Made by a program: the position numbers and the translations under genes
Source: Paracentrotus lividus
Taxonomy: Eukaryota > Echinodermata > Echinoidea > Camarodonta > Echinidae
NCBI GenBank assembly: GCA_940671915.1
Contig: CALNVZ010003432.1
Coordinates: 5,144,253-5,208,252 of the forward strand
DNA length: 64,000 bases
Reading direction: 5' to 3'
Notes under the pieces: generated by a model
Database searches by the model: none
Told to the model about the DNA's origin: nothing
What the model saw: the letters and a program-made list of their open reading frames with translations, nothing else
Shown: positions 1 through 12,255 of the stretch, piece after piece
Layout: each line of letters begins with the position of its first letter
Numbering within the stretch: the stretch's first letter is position 1

Positions 1-2860
1 TATGTACCGTATTTTATAAAAGCTTTAAAGGAATATGACTTCAGAAGTGAACTGTCAAGTAATCAGGTGGCCACAAACAAAAAGGAAGTTTCTACATGTA
101 GGTCTAAACCTCGGATATCATCAAGAATCAACGTGTTCCTGTACACATGTTTGGTGTGACAGATGAAATCTGTAATTGAAGTGCTTGAATGAGGTTGAGA
201 TATGCATGGTAAATTAAATAAATTGGTAAAAACGAAAACGAACAAATAAGAACAAAAATATGACAGCTTCCACAGGTGCCCCCGGAACTATTTCAGGTTG
301 GGTTAGGGGTTTTTCGTTCCATTTTCCCTTGGTAATTTACGGAAACAGAGACAACCCGAATGACAAATTGGATATTATTATTGTAGTTACGATTCAAAGG
401 TTTTAAAAATGTATTATTTTGCTTTGTGGTATGTGTCTTTAAGAGCAAGCACGCGTCGTTCCAAGTACTTTGCAGGGGATGGACAGGTTTGTGTTAGGCT
501 ATGAACTTGTCAGCCCTCTGGGAAAAGGGAAAATACGTAAATAGTACAATCCAACGCATGTCCACTTGCCTTGCAGCGCAGACCCTACGACGATTCGAGA
601 ATTGTGTCGAATTTATTACTAAACATCTTCATTTGACTTCTACTATAATATCAAATATGGTGAAAGTACTTGCCACTGTTTTTAAATATTTGTTTCCATA
701 AATGATTCTATTACCTACTTGTTTTTGAATGTTAACACCATTAGTGTCATGTAATTCAATTCAATTTTTAAAAAATAATTAAAAACCATTCTTTTTCTTT
801 ATTATTCCACTGGAAAGAACATGCAAAATTGAAATTGGGTTTGACAATCTACATTTCTAGTCGATAAAAACAACAAAATACTAATAGAACCGGCTAGGGA
901 TTGGGTGTAGTCAATGTATTTCAGAAATAGATCGAAACCAGTTATAGTTTAATGAAATCATTCATTAATGACATGATAAAAGCACTAAATTAAATGATTT
1001 AAAACTCTCAATTTTTTATCACATGGACATTATCAGGACCCTTCTCACTAAATCGATGTCAGCGGTGGGATTGGAAAATGATTATTAAAAGAATGATGAA
1101 ATACCATTTCAATTATAAATCTACTGTACACATAGACGTAGTACATTTGAAAACAAAGCCTGTGATTATAGACTAGAACTGTTTTACACGACGACGTTAT
1201 ATTTTTCGACATGTCATGAAAATAGACGACCGAATAAGAATATTATGGATATGAATGAAATTCCTATTTGGGCCGACCATGCGCCGTCGAAGGTTTGATT
1301 CAATGGAAACCAGCCCAGCGGCTCCGGGGGAAACTCACCCTGTCTACACCTGTCTTCGAGGCTTCATAATTCTGTTTTTAACCTGTAAAATTTATTATTA
1401 TCTAACTTGATTTTAATTAGTCCTGGCAAATATCAGACAGGATGATTTGTTTACCTATCTATGCTGTTTTGGAATTGGGGAACTTTGTGTCGTGATAGAA
1501 ATATGAACTGATGTAATAATTTTACTCATGTTTAATTTGGTTCAGACATCATAGCTCGGGATGCCCTTATTTTAGCATCTATTTATTGATAAAAAATTGA
1601 TAAATTGAAATAATTGTTTATCATTTTTATTAAAGTAGGGTCCTAAACCAATAACTTATCTTGCGATCAGACGAATTTTTTTTAATGAAAAATGCATATG
1701 CAACCTGTTGTTACACTAAATTGCCTACAATTCTTTTTCAAATACAATAATTTGAATTCATTTAAATTCAATTCCATTTCAAAGCATTTCCTGAATAGGC
1801 ACCTATTACAACGTTCATGGATTTAACATATTTTGTTAGTTCTTACAATATAAATACAATATTTTTTTCAAAACAAAATTATAATATTTCAAATCCACTG
1901 TATGGCGACATAACTTCGATTCTCTCTGCTGAAAAAAAAAGTTAAATTCCAAATTGTCAGCAAACTGGGCGACAAAATACAAAAATATGATTAAAGGATC
2001 GGGATTGACGTAGTTTTATTTTGAAGGATTTAAAAAATAATTGCACTGTTGCAACTATGCGGAACTGTGCGAAGAAGGGATATTGGGGAAATTCCTGAAG
2101 TCGTTTTGACGAACCCCTACGTTGTATTGTTTCCGGTTACGATGCCCATTGGTGTTAGATGTGAGGCATATGCACGGCTGCGCGCGCACTGACTTATATT
2201 TTCAGAATGCAATAATAATTCGAACAAAGTATTATTAGTATTCCCTACTCTGATAAGATATGCGATAACTATTTGTTTTTCACTCGGCGGTATTTTAGGA
2301 GGAACAAGTAGTGAGATCAGGTCTTATCGAAATACCTTTCCATCAGCACACGGTTGTTTATGAAGAACACAAGGTCTGTCAACCCTATGGACACAAGGAT
2401 AACTTCTCTACTATTAACAATACGATGAAACTGCTTCCGAATTGTATGCATTTGTAAATTCGTTCAAAGTTTCAATAATTCCGAGATGTTTTCGTTCAGT
2501 TTCAGATTGAAATATCTGGGTGTATAAAGAACAAAATATAAAATGCATTATTTTATGACTTCAACTTCTTTCATTCCTGACTTGCTGACTTCATATTTAC
2601 AATATACTACATGTATTTCCCCTTCGTACCAAAATTAAGCTGCACAGTAATTATTTTATATAGAAAATAGTCCGTCAATGAGCTTCTTCAAAATGTAGGA
2701 ATTCAAATATGTACTTTGGAAGGATAGCATACATCTATATATAGACCCTAAATTATATCAGGATATTTACAAACGGTTTTAAAAGAGCCCAAAACTAAAC
2801 ATATCTGGGAATCTACACATCGTTTGAAACTGTAATTTACAAAATATACATATAGGTCAT
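1..2860. other. AT-rich intergenic or intronic stretch, no gene recognised
   Basis: I see no homology, splice-flanked exon or repeat array here. The short open frames, such as 60 residues near 63-245 (minus) and 66 residues at 501-701 (plus), have no recognisable domain and are no longer than expected by chance in such AT-rich DNA. Confidence 0.6.
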
Positions 2861-2864
2861 ATTT

Positions 2865-3283
2865 CATCTCAACATGTAATTTACATGTTGAGATGAAATT
2901 TTTACATGTTGAAATGAAATTTTTACATGTTGAAATTAAATTTTTACAAGTTGAGGATGAAATTTTTACATGTTGAGGATGAAATTTTTACATGTTGACA
3001 TGAAATTTTTACATGTTGAAATGGAATTTTTACATGTTGAGGATGAAATTTTTACATGTTGAGATGAAATTTTTACATGTTGAAATGAAATTTTTACATG
3101 TTGAGATGAAATTTTTACATGTTGAGGATGAAATTTTTACATGTTGAGGATGAAATTTTTACATGTTGAGATGAAATTTTTACATGTTGAAATGAAATTT
3201 TTACATGTTGAAATGAAATTTTTACATGTTGAGATGAAATTTTTACATGTTGAGGATGAAATTTGTACATGTTGAGATGAAAA
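2865..3283. repeat. Minisatellite, ~21-bp unit (TTTTTACATGTTGARATGAAA type)
   Basis: About nineteen head-to-tail copies of a 21-22-bp unit containing ACATGTTGAGATGAAATTTT follow one another. Units vary between GAGATG, GAAATG and GAGGATG. The array opens with one unit in the opposite orientation (TTTCATCTCAACATGTAA at about 2863-2880), so its left edge is a near-perfect palindrome. The open frame running through it on the minus strand is only the repeat translated. Confidence 0.93.
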
Positions 3284-3754
3284 AAGACATTCGTCACCAT
3301 GGGACCAGTCCATCCATGTTTCTCTTCCTTTTAAAGTAAGAAAAACATAGATTGACTCGTCCCATATACAGCTCTATTACTGATGCAAAATATGTCGTCA
3401 TCAGTATTAATACCCTAATTTTATAAGGGGGTATTCCGGGGGTATTTCTCGTGGTATTTTTTGAGAATATATATATATATATATATTTTTTTTTAATCTC
3501 ATGACATCGTTTAACTTATGTAAATGTTATTTGTTTATGCCTCTCTCGAGATATGCTTTTTGGGGAAAAGGTGATATACGCAGAAGTAATGGGAACAGTT
3601 GTTTTCACGTGTCTTTTTATTTTTTGTAAGATGACGTTGCAAAATATAGATAGACTGATAGGGTATAACTATTAAATGTTGTAAACACATTTTTCTGTGC
3701 AGGGACGGAAGTCAAGTTTAAGGAAGAGATGGAATATAGGCAAAATTTGACAAA
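3284..3754. other. Spacer with a short TA microsatellite, no gene seen
   Basis: This lies between two minisatellites. A (TA)n run sits near 3468-3486, followed by a T run. Nothing else is recognisable. Confidence 0.5.
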
Positions 3755-4660
3755 ATGTGGGAGAGGTGGGGTGTGGGAGCAGTGGGGTGGTGGGGTGCAG
3801 TTAGGGTGTGGGTGCAGTAGGGTATCGAGGCAGTAGGGTTTGGGAGCAGTGGGGTGTGGAGCAGTAGGGTGTGGGAGCAGTTGGGTGTGGGAGCAGTAGG
3901 GTGTGGGAGCAGTAGAGTTTGGGAGCAGTGGGGTGTGGGAGCAGTGGGGTGTGGGAGCAGAGGGTATGGAGCAGTAGAGTTTGGGAGCAGTGGGGTGTGG
4001 GAGCAGTAGGGTGTGGGAGCAGTAGGGTGTGGGAGCAGTTGGGTGTTGTAGCAGTAGGGTGTGGGAGCAGTAGAGTTTGGGAGCAGTGGGGTGTGGGAGC
4101 AGTGGGTGTGGGAGCAGTAGGGTATGAGCAGTAGGAGTTTGGGAACAGTGGGTGTGGGAGCAGTGGGGTATGGAGCAGTAGGGTGTTGGAGCAGCATGTG
4201 GGGACAGTAGGGTGTGGGACAGTGGGATGTGGGACAGTAGGGTGGTGGAGCTGTAGGGTGTGGGAGCAGTGGGTGTGGGACAGTAGCGTGTGGGAGCAGT
4301 GGGTGTGGGGTGCAGTAGGGTGTTGGAGCATGGATGTGGGTGCAGTAGGGTGTGGGAGCAGTAGGGTGTGGGAGCAGCAGTGGTGTGGGACAGTAGGTGT
4401 GGGGAGCAGTAGGATGTGGAGAGCAGTGGGGTGTGGGAGCAGCAGTGTGTGGGGCAGTAGGGTGTGGGAGCAGTGGCGTGTGGGTGCAAGTGGGGAGTGG
4501 GAGCAGTAGGATGTGGGAGAAGTAGGGTGTGGTTGCAGTATCTTATGGGTGCAGTGGGGTGTGGGAGCAGTGGGGTGTGGGTGCAGTATTGTCTGGGAGC
4601 AGTGGGTGTGGCATTAATGGGGAGTGAGTGCTAATGGGGATGTGTGAGCAGTTAGGTGTA
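3755..4660. repeat. G-rich minisatellite, 14-15-bp unit (GGTGTGGGAGCAGTA)
   Basis: Some sixty degenerate copies of GGTGTGGGAGCAGTRG run across about 900 bp. Point changes and one- or two-base indels keep shifting the frame, so several long frames overlap on both strands. These Ser/Thr/Pro/His-rich frames (up to 290 residues, minus strand) are repeat translations and not genes. The strand asymmetry (G and T on the plus strand) and spaced GGG runs would favour G-quadruplex formation, which is an inference. Confidence 0.93.
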
Positions 4661-5221
4661 AGGGTGTAAAGTAAGTGGCATGCCACGTGACAAAGATACG
4701 AATTTTAGTCGAGTAGTATTATGTCAATTAATTTTGTTCTTTTCAATGGACTGATGAACATTTTCAGATGGCGCTTAAAGTGATCGACTTCTGAATAAGA
4801 TATAGGTAACAAGGGCATTTTCTATCACTGAGTATTAACCAAGAAGTAAACCCATATATTTATTTTTATATTTTGTCTTTAGCAATTCTGCAAAGTCATA
4901 TCTTTCATCTTCAAATAGACACATAAGAAAAGAATGCTTTTAAAATCACATTCCAGATAAGAATATAATATCTGTTTCTACGATCTATTACTTGATATCA
5001 TTCACTGCAAATAGAGCTGCTGCACACCAAGGTTTTATGGCAGCCTTTCTATCGGCACTCTATGGTCCGCTCCCCCTCATCGACCCCGTCACCACCCGTA
5101 GGTGTGAGGGTGAGAAATGGATGGACTTGTCAGTCCTGAGAAAAGTACAATTCGATGCAATTCTGGGAGGATACATCCGAGACGCACTCCAGTAAAAGAA
5201 AATTAAAAATATATAAAGTTA
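4661..5221. other. Spacer between minisatellites, no gene assigned
   Basis: A 67-residue open frame at 4992-5195 (plus) is GC-richer than its surroundings but has no recognised domain and no convincing splice context. I do not call it a gene. Confidence 0.4.
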
Positions 5222-5660
5222 AAACTTGTAGGTCCGAGATTCGTTAGTCCGACGATTCGTTATTCTCAAAGATCTTTAGTCTTGTTACTCCACACACGTT
5301 GGTTAGTCAGAAGTTACTTTATTCCGAATATTCGTCAGTCCAAAGGTTCGTAAGTCTAATGGATCGTTAGTCCAAAAGTTCGTTTAATAGTCAAAAAAAA
5401 AATTAAAAAAATCTTTAGTCCGAAGGTTCGTTAGTTTGAAGGTTCGTTAGCCCGAAGGTCCGGTAGTCCAAAGATTTTATAGTTTGAAGATTTGTTAGTC
5501 CGAAGGTACCAAAGGTTTGTTAGTCAAAAGGTTCGTTTATCCGAATGCCCGTTAGTCTAAAGGTGTGTTGGTCTGAAGGTGCGTTAGTCTGAAGATTTTT
5601 AGTCCAAGAGTTTGACCGTCCGATGATTCGGAATTAAGGTTCGTTAGTCAAAAACTGAGG
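5222..5660. repeat. Degenerate tandem repeat, ~15-16-bp unit (GGTTCGTTAGTCCGAA)
   Basis: Copies of GGTTCGTTAGTCCGAA and variants such as GATTCGTTAGTCCG and GGTTTGTTAGTCAAAA recur about every 15-16 bp, roughly 25 copies, interrupted near 5391-5410 by an A-rich stretch. The core TTCG...CGAA is partly self-complementary. Nothing coding is evident. Confidence 0.85.
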
Positions 5661-6536
5661 TCTGAAAATGAAATAACCCAACATTTAACGCTATTCCATT
5701 TCGGATTTAACAAAACATTATTTTATTTTAAAGAGGGAGTTTCTTGAGAAGGTTCAAACACCGTGACAGGTATTCCTCCATCATGGCCTTTTAATGAGTT
5801 GATCAATTTTGAATGGGTTTCTATTTTTGAGATGTCTTTACCTTTCTTTGGGTTCTGAGGATGAAACGAAACAAATACTCTGACGTCAACTGAGACCTTA
5901 AAATGGCTGCCAATTAGAGAAATCATATATGTTGTTTCCTACCGCCTCTATTGCCTAATGACCGAGAAAAGCCGCGCATTAATAAAGAAAACTACTTTCC
6001 AAGTCACTTATTGTTCGGTTTTTTGGTGTTATTTCATTGACCCTCGCATGCATTAAAGGTACTGGTCAAGAGAAAATCCCTCTTTAATCGAAACATACCG
6101 TAATCGTAATGTATCAGTGTATTAATGACAGTAAATCAGTAAATCCTTTATTTCTATTTTACCAGGTACCTTCGTTTTCTTCCTCACAAATATCTTTTAA
6201 AAAAGTGTTAATTTAGCCCTTTTCACATTTGTTTATTTACCTCAATTTTTTGTAACATGTCGGAATATTGGTTAGAACAGTTTTTCGAGTTTTAAAATAC
6301 ATTGTGAAGTAGGTCAAATAATTATGTTTCTCGCTCCACTCCGATGATTTTTACAAGGTCGAAAAATCGAGGAATTGAAAATTTCTTAGGAAAATAAGAA
6401 TTTAATGTAAGGGACTATGTGCTTTTAAATAAAATTCAACGACTTTACTCTTGTAACTGCTCGGCCTCCGTTCAAGACAGAATGAATAAAGAAACCTTAA
6501 AATAAGGGAGAACCGAAGAGATAGAGGAGTTGTATA

Positions 6537-6765
<229 letters not shown>

Positions 6766-7445
6766 CACAGTCATATCGCGTGCAAGAATTATATAGTTGG
6801 GTTGAAGAAACGATAGAGATTGAAAATAGTGTCTCATGGTCTTGTCAATTAAGTTTTTTTTTTTTACAATTTGTAGAAAGTGTTACAATTTGGAACTAAA
6901 CATAGTTTTGATTTTTAATGTCAATTACCTCATTACAAAGGGAATGAGAAGGTTTGACCCTCGGGCTATAGCTTACAAATTTAAAAATAGATAACGATGT
7001 CCATTCAATGTTTTTTTTTAACTTTTCACAATTTTAAGATACGTTTTATTTTGATCTGAGAAGTACGTTTAATTAAAACCCTTTTCTAGGCATTGATCAT
7101 TCCTTTATACTTTAGGGAGTATTAGCTTGCACTCCTTCATTGTATGATATTATTTCTCACGTTAGTAACGCCTATACAAATTTCATGTGTTTTTTTTTTC
7201 TTGCAAGCGTTTGTGTAGGAAGTGGTGTAAAGGTTATGCTTTTCGAATGCAACCAATAATTTGAACGAAGTCTATCATTTAGTAATATGTAATGAAATAA
7301 ACCCTTAAGATGAATATGTATCGCGGTTAAGTTCAATAATTATACCGTAAAAAGTTATCTAGTTGTTTCCCGAGTGACGTGTAAATTAAACACAAACAAA
7401 CAAAAACAAAATCGGACGTGATGTTCTTTGTTAAGCATAAACTTA
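6766..7445. other. AT-rich spacer, nothing recognised
   Basis: No exon, RNA gene or inverted repeat stands out here on either strand. Confidence 0.5.
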
Positions 7446-7449
7446 ATCT

Positions 7450-8880
7450 CGTTGGATATAAATGTCTTGCTCCGCCCAAAGTACTGTTCAACGTTTCTTG
7501 CTTGTATATATAAAAGTCTTGCTCCGCCCTAAGTACTTGTCAACGTTTCTTGCTTGGATATATAAAAGTCTTTATCCGCCCTAAGTACTTGTCAACGTTT
7601 CTTGCTTGGATATATAAAAGTCTTGCTCCGCCCTAAGTACTTGTCAACGTTTCTTGCTTGGATATATAAAAGTCTTGCTCCACCCTAAGTACTTGTCAAC
7701 GTTTCTTGCTTGGATATATAAAAGTCTTGCTCCGCCCGTAAGTACTTGGTAACGTTTCTTGCTTGGATGAAATTCTTCTGCTCCTCCCTCAGTACATGGC
7801 ACCGTTTTTTTGCTTGGATGTACATGTATAAAAGTCTTGCTCCGCCCGAAGTATCTGGTAACGTTTCTTGCTTGGATATATAAAAGTCTTGCTCCGCATT
7901 AAGTACTTGTCAACATTTCTTGTTTGTATATATAAAAGTCTTGCTCCGCCCGTAAGTACTTTGTAACGTTTCTTGCTTGGATGAAATTCTTCTGCTCCTC
8001 CCTCAGTACATGGCAACGTATTTTGCTTGGATATACATGTAAAAATGTTTTGCTCCGCCCTAAGTATTTAGCAACGTTTCTTGTATATATAAAAGTCTTG
8101 CTCCACCCTAAGTACTTGGCAACGTATCTTACTTGGATATATAAAAGTCTTGCTCCGCCCATACGTACTTGTCAACGTTTTTTATTTCGATATATAAAAG
8201 TCTTGCTCCGCCCATAAATACTTGTCAACGTTTCTTACTTGGACATATAAAAGTCTTGCTCCACCCTTTAACTACTTGCCAACGCTTCTTGATTGGATAC
8301 GTACACTCTAAAAAAAATGAGTAAAATCTTACCCAATATTGAGCAAAAAGGTAACTCGCGTGAAATTGAGTAAAAAATATTACTCATGCGGTTGAGCTAA
8401 ATGTTACTGAGTAAAAAATATTACTCATGCGGTTGAGCTAAATGTTACTCAGAAAAGAGTAACTTTTAGTCATCTATGTATCATTCCTAATCCTAGCTTC
8501 GAAAGGAGTAAACCATTAACCATTAGTTTACTCATTTTCTTGCGAGTTACCTTTTGACTCTGTTAAGAGTAAACAAAATTTACTCCGTTGGGAGTAAAGC
8601 ATTAGTTTACTCCGTTGGGAGTAAAGCATTAGTTTACTCATTTTCTTGCGAGTTACCTTTTTTTTTACAGTGTAGAAGTCTTGCTCCTCCCTCTAAGTAC
8701 TTGCCAACGTGTCTTGCTTGAATGTATAAAAGTATTTCTCCACCCTTTAAGTACTTGTCAACGTATCTTACTTGGATATAATATATGGAAGTCGTACTCC
8801 GCCCTAAATTATTTGCAAACGTTTCTTGCCTGGACATAAAAAGAAAATCTATTTCACCCTTTAAGTACTTGTCATTTTCG
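7450..8880. repeat. Long minisatellite, ~54-bp unit, split by a MITE
   Basis: Roughly twenty units of about 54-57 bp each contain AAAGTCTTGCTCCGCCCTAA, then GTACTTGTCAACGTTTCTTG and CTTGGATATATA. Unit order is constant. A variant with GATGAAATTCTTCTGCTCC appears twice (about 7767 and 7980), which suggests a higher-order duplication of about 210 bp. The array is interrupted at 8304-8672 by an inserted element and resumes immediately after. The frames across it have no coding support. Confidence 0.92.
8304..8672. mobile_element. MITE with TA target duplication, inserted into the minisatellite
   Basis: The element starts CACTCTAAAAAAAATGAGTA and ends in TTTTTTTTACAGTG, and both ends are followed inward by GAGTA/TTACTC-type inverted sequence. 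The host repeat normally reads GGATATATAAAAGTC. Here it reads GGATACGTA, then the element, then TAGAAGTC, so TA is duplicated on each side. That is the target-site rule of Tc1/mariner elements. Inside, a 43-bp block with AATATTACTCATGCGGTTGA is repeated twice and ACTCCGTTGGGAGTAAAGCA is also repeated twice. There is no coding capacity. Confidence 0.82.
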
Positions 8881-8884
8881 CTGT

Positions 8885-9955
8885 CAATCATAATTCAACT
8901 GATAAGATCTTAAATCACAAGTTGGACGTTGAAATAGTCGAGTCTAAATCCCAGTTTCTCCGTACCGGACGGGATTGTAAACTCCAAGTCCAAGGGCAAT
9001 ATAAGAACATTACTCCGAGCCTCTAATCCCTAGTCGTCTCCATGCTCCACACACTCATGTTAAAGCACTGAGTTTGTGAAATTTGATGGTGAAAATAAAT
9101 CATTATAAACAGATAAATGTAGGATAATTGCAATTATGAAGGCAGAACTCGTAGCTCATGTCCTTGAACGGGACGTAGAACAATTCCATACAATGAGTAC
9201 TCGGTAAATTTGATAGTTGTGGTAGAGTGTTTAAACAATGATCATTATCATATATGTAATAAGATGCAGCTTTTGAAATGAGATGTAAATACGATACTTC
9301 ATGGAGATGAAATATAATTAATTTGCAATACTTCTAAAAACGACAAAATGATGTATATTTAAAATGAAAAATGGTCTCTGATTCCATTATTCTTTCATAG
9401 AGCCATTGTTGGGTCTGGAAGAATTGCAGGAAAGTAATTGTGATTGAAGAAAACTTGAAGTTCGACTTCCTCTAAAATATGTTGCAGTGAAACACGTATA
9501 TTTAGCAATCTGATAGGGGATAGTTAAATGCAGTTTTTCAGTTTTAAATACATGCATGTCATTCCTGCAAAAGACAGGAATGGTTTGTTGGAAACTGCAA
9601 TATTCGGATCATCGCTTTGGCGCTTAAAAACAATTGTGAGCTTGATCTCTCTATCTTTCTCTCTGTGTGCCTCTATAATTAATATAGTAAGTCATAAGTT
9701 ATTTGTTGTTTAATAAGCATGATTTTTATGCATAAATGTTACATGTTGATGGAGGATCATTCTGCAAAGAGAGCCCCCCCCCTTAAAAAAAAAAAAAAAA
9801 AAAAAATAGGCCTAATGCAAATAGATTTTAGAAAACGCCATATTTCTCCTCGTTACATTATTTTGAGAAAAACAGAAGACAAAAACTCTTTTTAAGGCAT
9901 GTCCCCGACCAAACCAGTCCATATGTATGACTTATCATAATAAAAGGTACCTGTT
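8885..9955. other. AT-rich spacer, no gene recognised
   Basis: A C/A homopolymer junction lies at about 9773-9806. A 61-residue open frame near 9528 has no identifiable domain. No other feature is visible. Confidence 0.5.
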
Positions 9956-9963
9956 CAGCACAG
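9956..9963. repeat. Left target-site duplication CAGCACAG
   Basis: This 8-bp direct repeat matches 11478-11485 exactly and abuts the terminal inverted repeat of the hAT-type element. Confidence 0.82.
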
Positions 9964-11477
9964 CACTGGCGTAAATCCCGGGGGGGATGGGGGGGATACA
10001 TCCCCCCCAGATTTTGAGGAGGGGGGGATGGCCTGTACAAACATCCCCCCCAGTTTTCAAGAAAGAAATAAAAAAAAAATACACTAGATAATTGTGTTAT
10101 TGGTTAAAATAGCGCTTTCAATACTAAAATTTGCCTCTTTTTTACTCCAAAAACCCCAAATTTTCCTGCTCGGTCGCTATGCGACCTCGCACTTAGTAAC
10201 AAACAGTAACCTAGGTATTAGAAGGTTGGATCTAATGCCCTCGTCTGGGAACAAACCTTAGGTAAGGGCACTGCTGGGAAAGGGTGTTGTTGACAAACAA
10301 AAACACTAATGTAGCTGTGTGCGGGCTAGGTTGTTGGAGGGCTTGGGGCCTGCAGCCCACAAAATTTTCATAGCAAAGATTGTGGATTGGTTTTCTATCG
10401 CTGTTATTTAACAAAGCATGTAAAATGTATCTTCTAAATTGATACAAAATTTTCGGCTCGCACTTCGCTCTCGCTGATACTAAATAGGATCTATACTTCG
10501 TACCTCCTCCCTCTCCGAATACATTTCTCTTTAGGTCTATGCCTCTGATCTAAAGTGTCCCCTTATTCAGAAAATGTGCCTTTTTCCCATCGAGACCCCC
10601 ATTCAAATCCTTTCCGCCGCCTCTGCTGTATGTTTTTGTTTAACTTTTGTTTTCGCGCTCGCGGTTACTATAATATGACCTTTAATGCACAAACATATAT
10701 GTCAGCTTAAAATTTTCGGCTCGCGCTTTGCGCTCGCTGATACTAAATAGGAACTATATACAATGCACCAATATCTCAAACTTTTACCTTAAATTTTTCG
10801 GCTCGCGCTTCGCGCTCGCATTAGTTCTCCACTACTAAAATGAACAGTAATCAAGGCAGCCATTATGATTCATAAAAGCATATAATCAAAGACAAATTTC
10901 CTTCGTATCTCCTCTGTCTCCGAATACATTTCCCTTTAGATCCATGCCTCTGATCTAAAGTGTAACCCTTTTCAGAATTACTGTGCCCTTTTTTTATCAA
11001 GACCCGTGACCTTCAAATCCGTTCCGCCACCTCTATTATCATTATAGGCCTATAGCCTATAATATTATATTTTTTTTCGCGCTCGTGGATACTACAGGCC
11101 TATAGGACATTTAATGCACAAACATATCCAATTTCGGCTTAAATTTGTTGGCTCGCGCTTCGCGCACGCTGATACTAAATAGGAGTTATAATGCACAAGT
11201 ATCTCCGACTTTTAGCTTAAAATTTTCGGCTCGCGCTTCGCGCTCGCATTAGTTTTTCCATTACTAATATGAACAGTAATCAAGGCAGCCATAAGCTAAA
11301 AGCATACATTCAGAGATAAATTCTATTCGTACCCCTCCCTCTCAAATCCATTCCGCCGCCTCTGCTTTAGGCCTATGGGTATTAAAAACTTGTGGCACGA
11401 GTGCTTGTGTATGTTAAACAAGTTGGCAAATTATTTCGCTCATCCCCCCCACTCCTCGACACGGATTTACGCCCTTG
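9964..11477. mobile_element. Non-autonomous hAT-type DNA transposon (about 1.5 kb)
   Basis: The left end reads CACTGGCGTAAATCC and the right end, reverse-complemented, reads CAAGGGCGTAAATCC. Both are followed inward by long G runs (GGGGGGATG). The octamer CAGCACAG lies directly outside both ends (9956-9963 and 11478-11485), which is an 8-bp target duplication as expected for hAT. The interior has no transposase frame. Instead it has about 2.5 tandem units of ~400-430 bp starting near TCGTAYCTCCTC (10499, 10903, 11329). These carry five copies of a self-complementary motif like TCGGCTCGCGCTTCGCGCTC (about 10450, 10715, 10797, 11148, 11226). Confidence 0.85.
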
Positions 11478-11485
11478 CAGCACAG
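11478..11485. repeat. Right target-site duplication CAGCACAG
   Basis: Exact match to 9956-9963, immediately outside the right end of the hAT-type element. Confidence 0.82.
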
Positions 11486-12175
11486 ACTATGGTTTATTCC
11501 TTTAAGAGGTGAATCAAAATGTATATGACTTACTACATTGAGAAATACCTGTCCAACACTGTGGTTTATTCCTTTAAGGGTTGAATGACGCAAGTAATGT
11601 ACATGTGATGCGCGTTGTTTCTATGGGCCGTAGGTATCAAGATGAATGCTTCCATTCAGGCAAGTGCACGGTTGACCATGCACTTTTTTTTCTATTAAAA
11701 GGCGCTTCGAGCCAAAACTTTAAGGAAATCATGAGGAGAAAATCAAACCAATATCGCGAATCATTTGATTTAAATTGCTGTAATGTCCTCTCACTGGCTT
11801 ACTACTCCTACTTTAAATACTCTTTCACGCGATACCAAGAAATTGATTTATAATATTCCATGATATTCCTTTTGATGCGTTTTGCTTTCTCAAACTATAA
11901 ACCCTTCAAACAATTAAATCTTTATTTCAGACTTTAACGGTACATGTTTATTTTTCTCTTGATACTTTTGTTGTGCCTGGGGATACTTTCGTCTGGTAAA
12001 CAAAATGAATTGACCATAATTCAAAACACCCTTTTCTAACGTTTTCATGGACATATTGCAAACACGTTTTGCCTTACAATTATTATTTGCCATACCCATT
12101 GTTAAGGGAAATAGATTTTTAATACTAATGTCTGCTTCTTTTCTTGTCTCCCTCCTTCAATCTCAAAATGACAAA
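11486..12175. other. Spacer, no gene recognised
   Basis: TGTGGTTTATTCCTTTAAG-like sequence occurs twice (about 11488 and 11562), a short direct repeat. The 90-residue frame at 11581-11853 (plus) has no recognisable domain. Confidence 0.4.
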
Positions 12176-12179
12176 TATG

Positions 12180-12255
12180 AGTGTGTGTGTGTGTGTGTGT
12201 GTGTTAGTGTGTGTTTGCTGGAGTGTGTGTGTTTGTGTTTGTGAGGGTCTGTGTG
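12180..12255. repeat. (GT)n microsatellite
   Basis: A GTGTGT tract with TTA and TTT interruptions. The Cys/Val-rich open frame over it is a repeat artefact. Confidence 0.9.

Noticed and set aside
3617-4489. 290-residue His/Pro/Thr/Cys frame (minus) and other long frames on both strands
   Set aside because: Translations of a 14-15-bp minisatellite. They exist in several frames and strands and have no other coding support.
7450-8880. Regular ~54-bp repeats resembling a CRISPR array
   Set aside because: Units are contiguous tandem copies with no unique spacers, and the context is a eukaryotic genome with introns.
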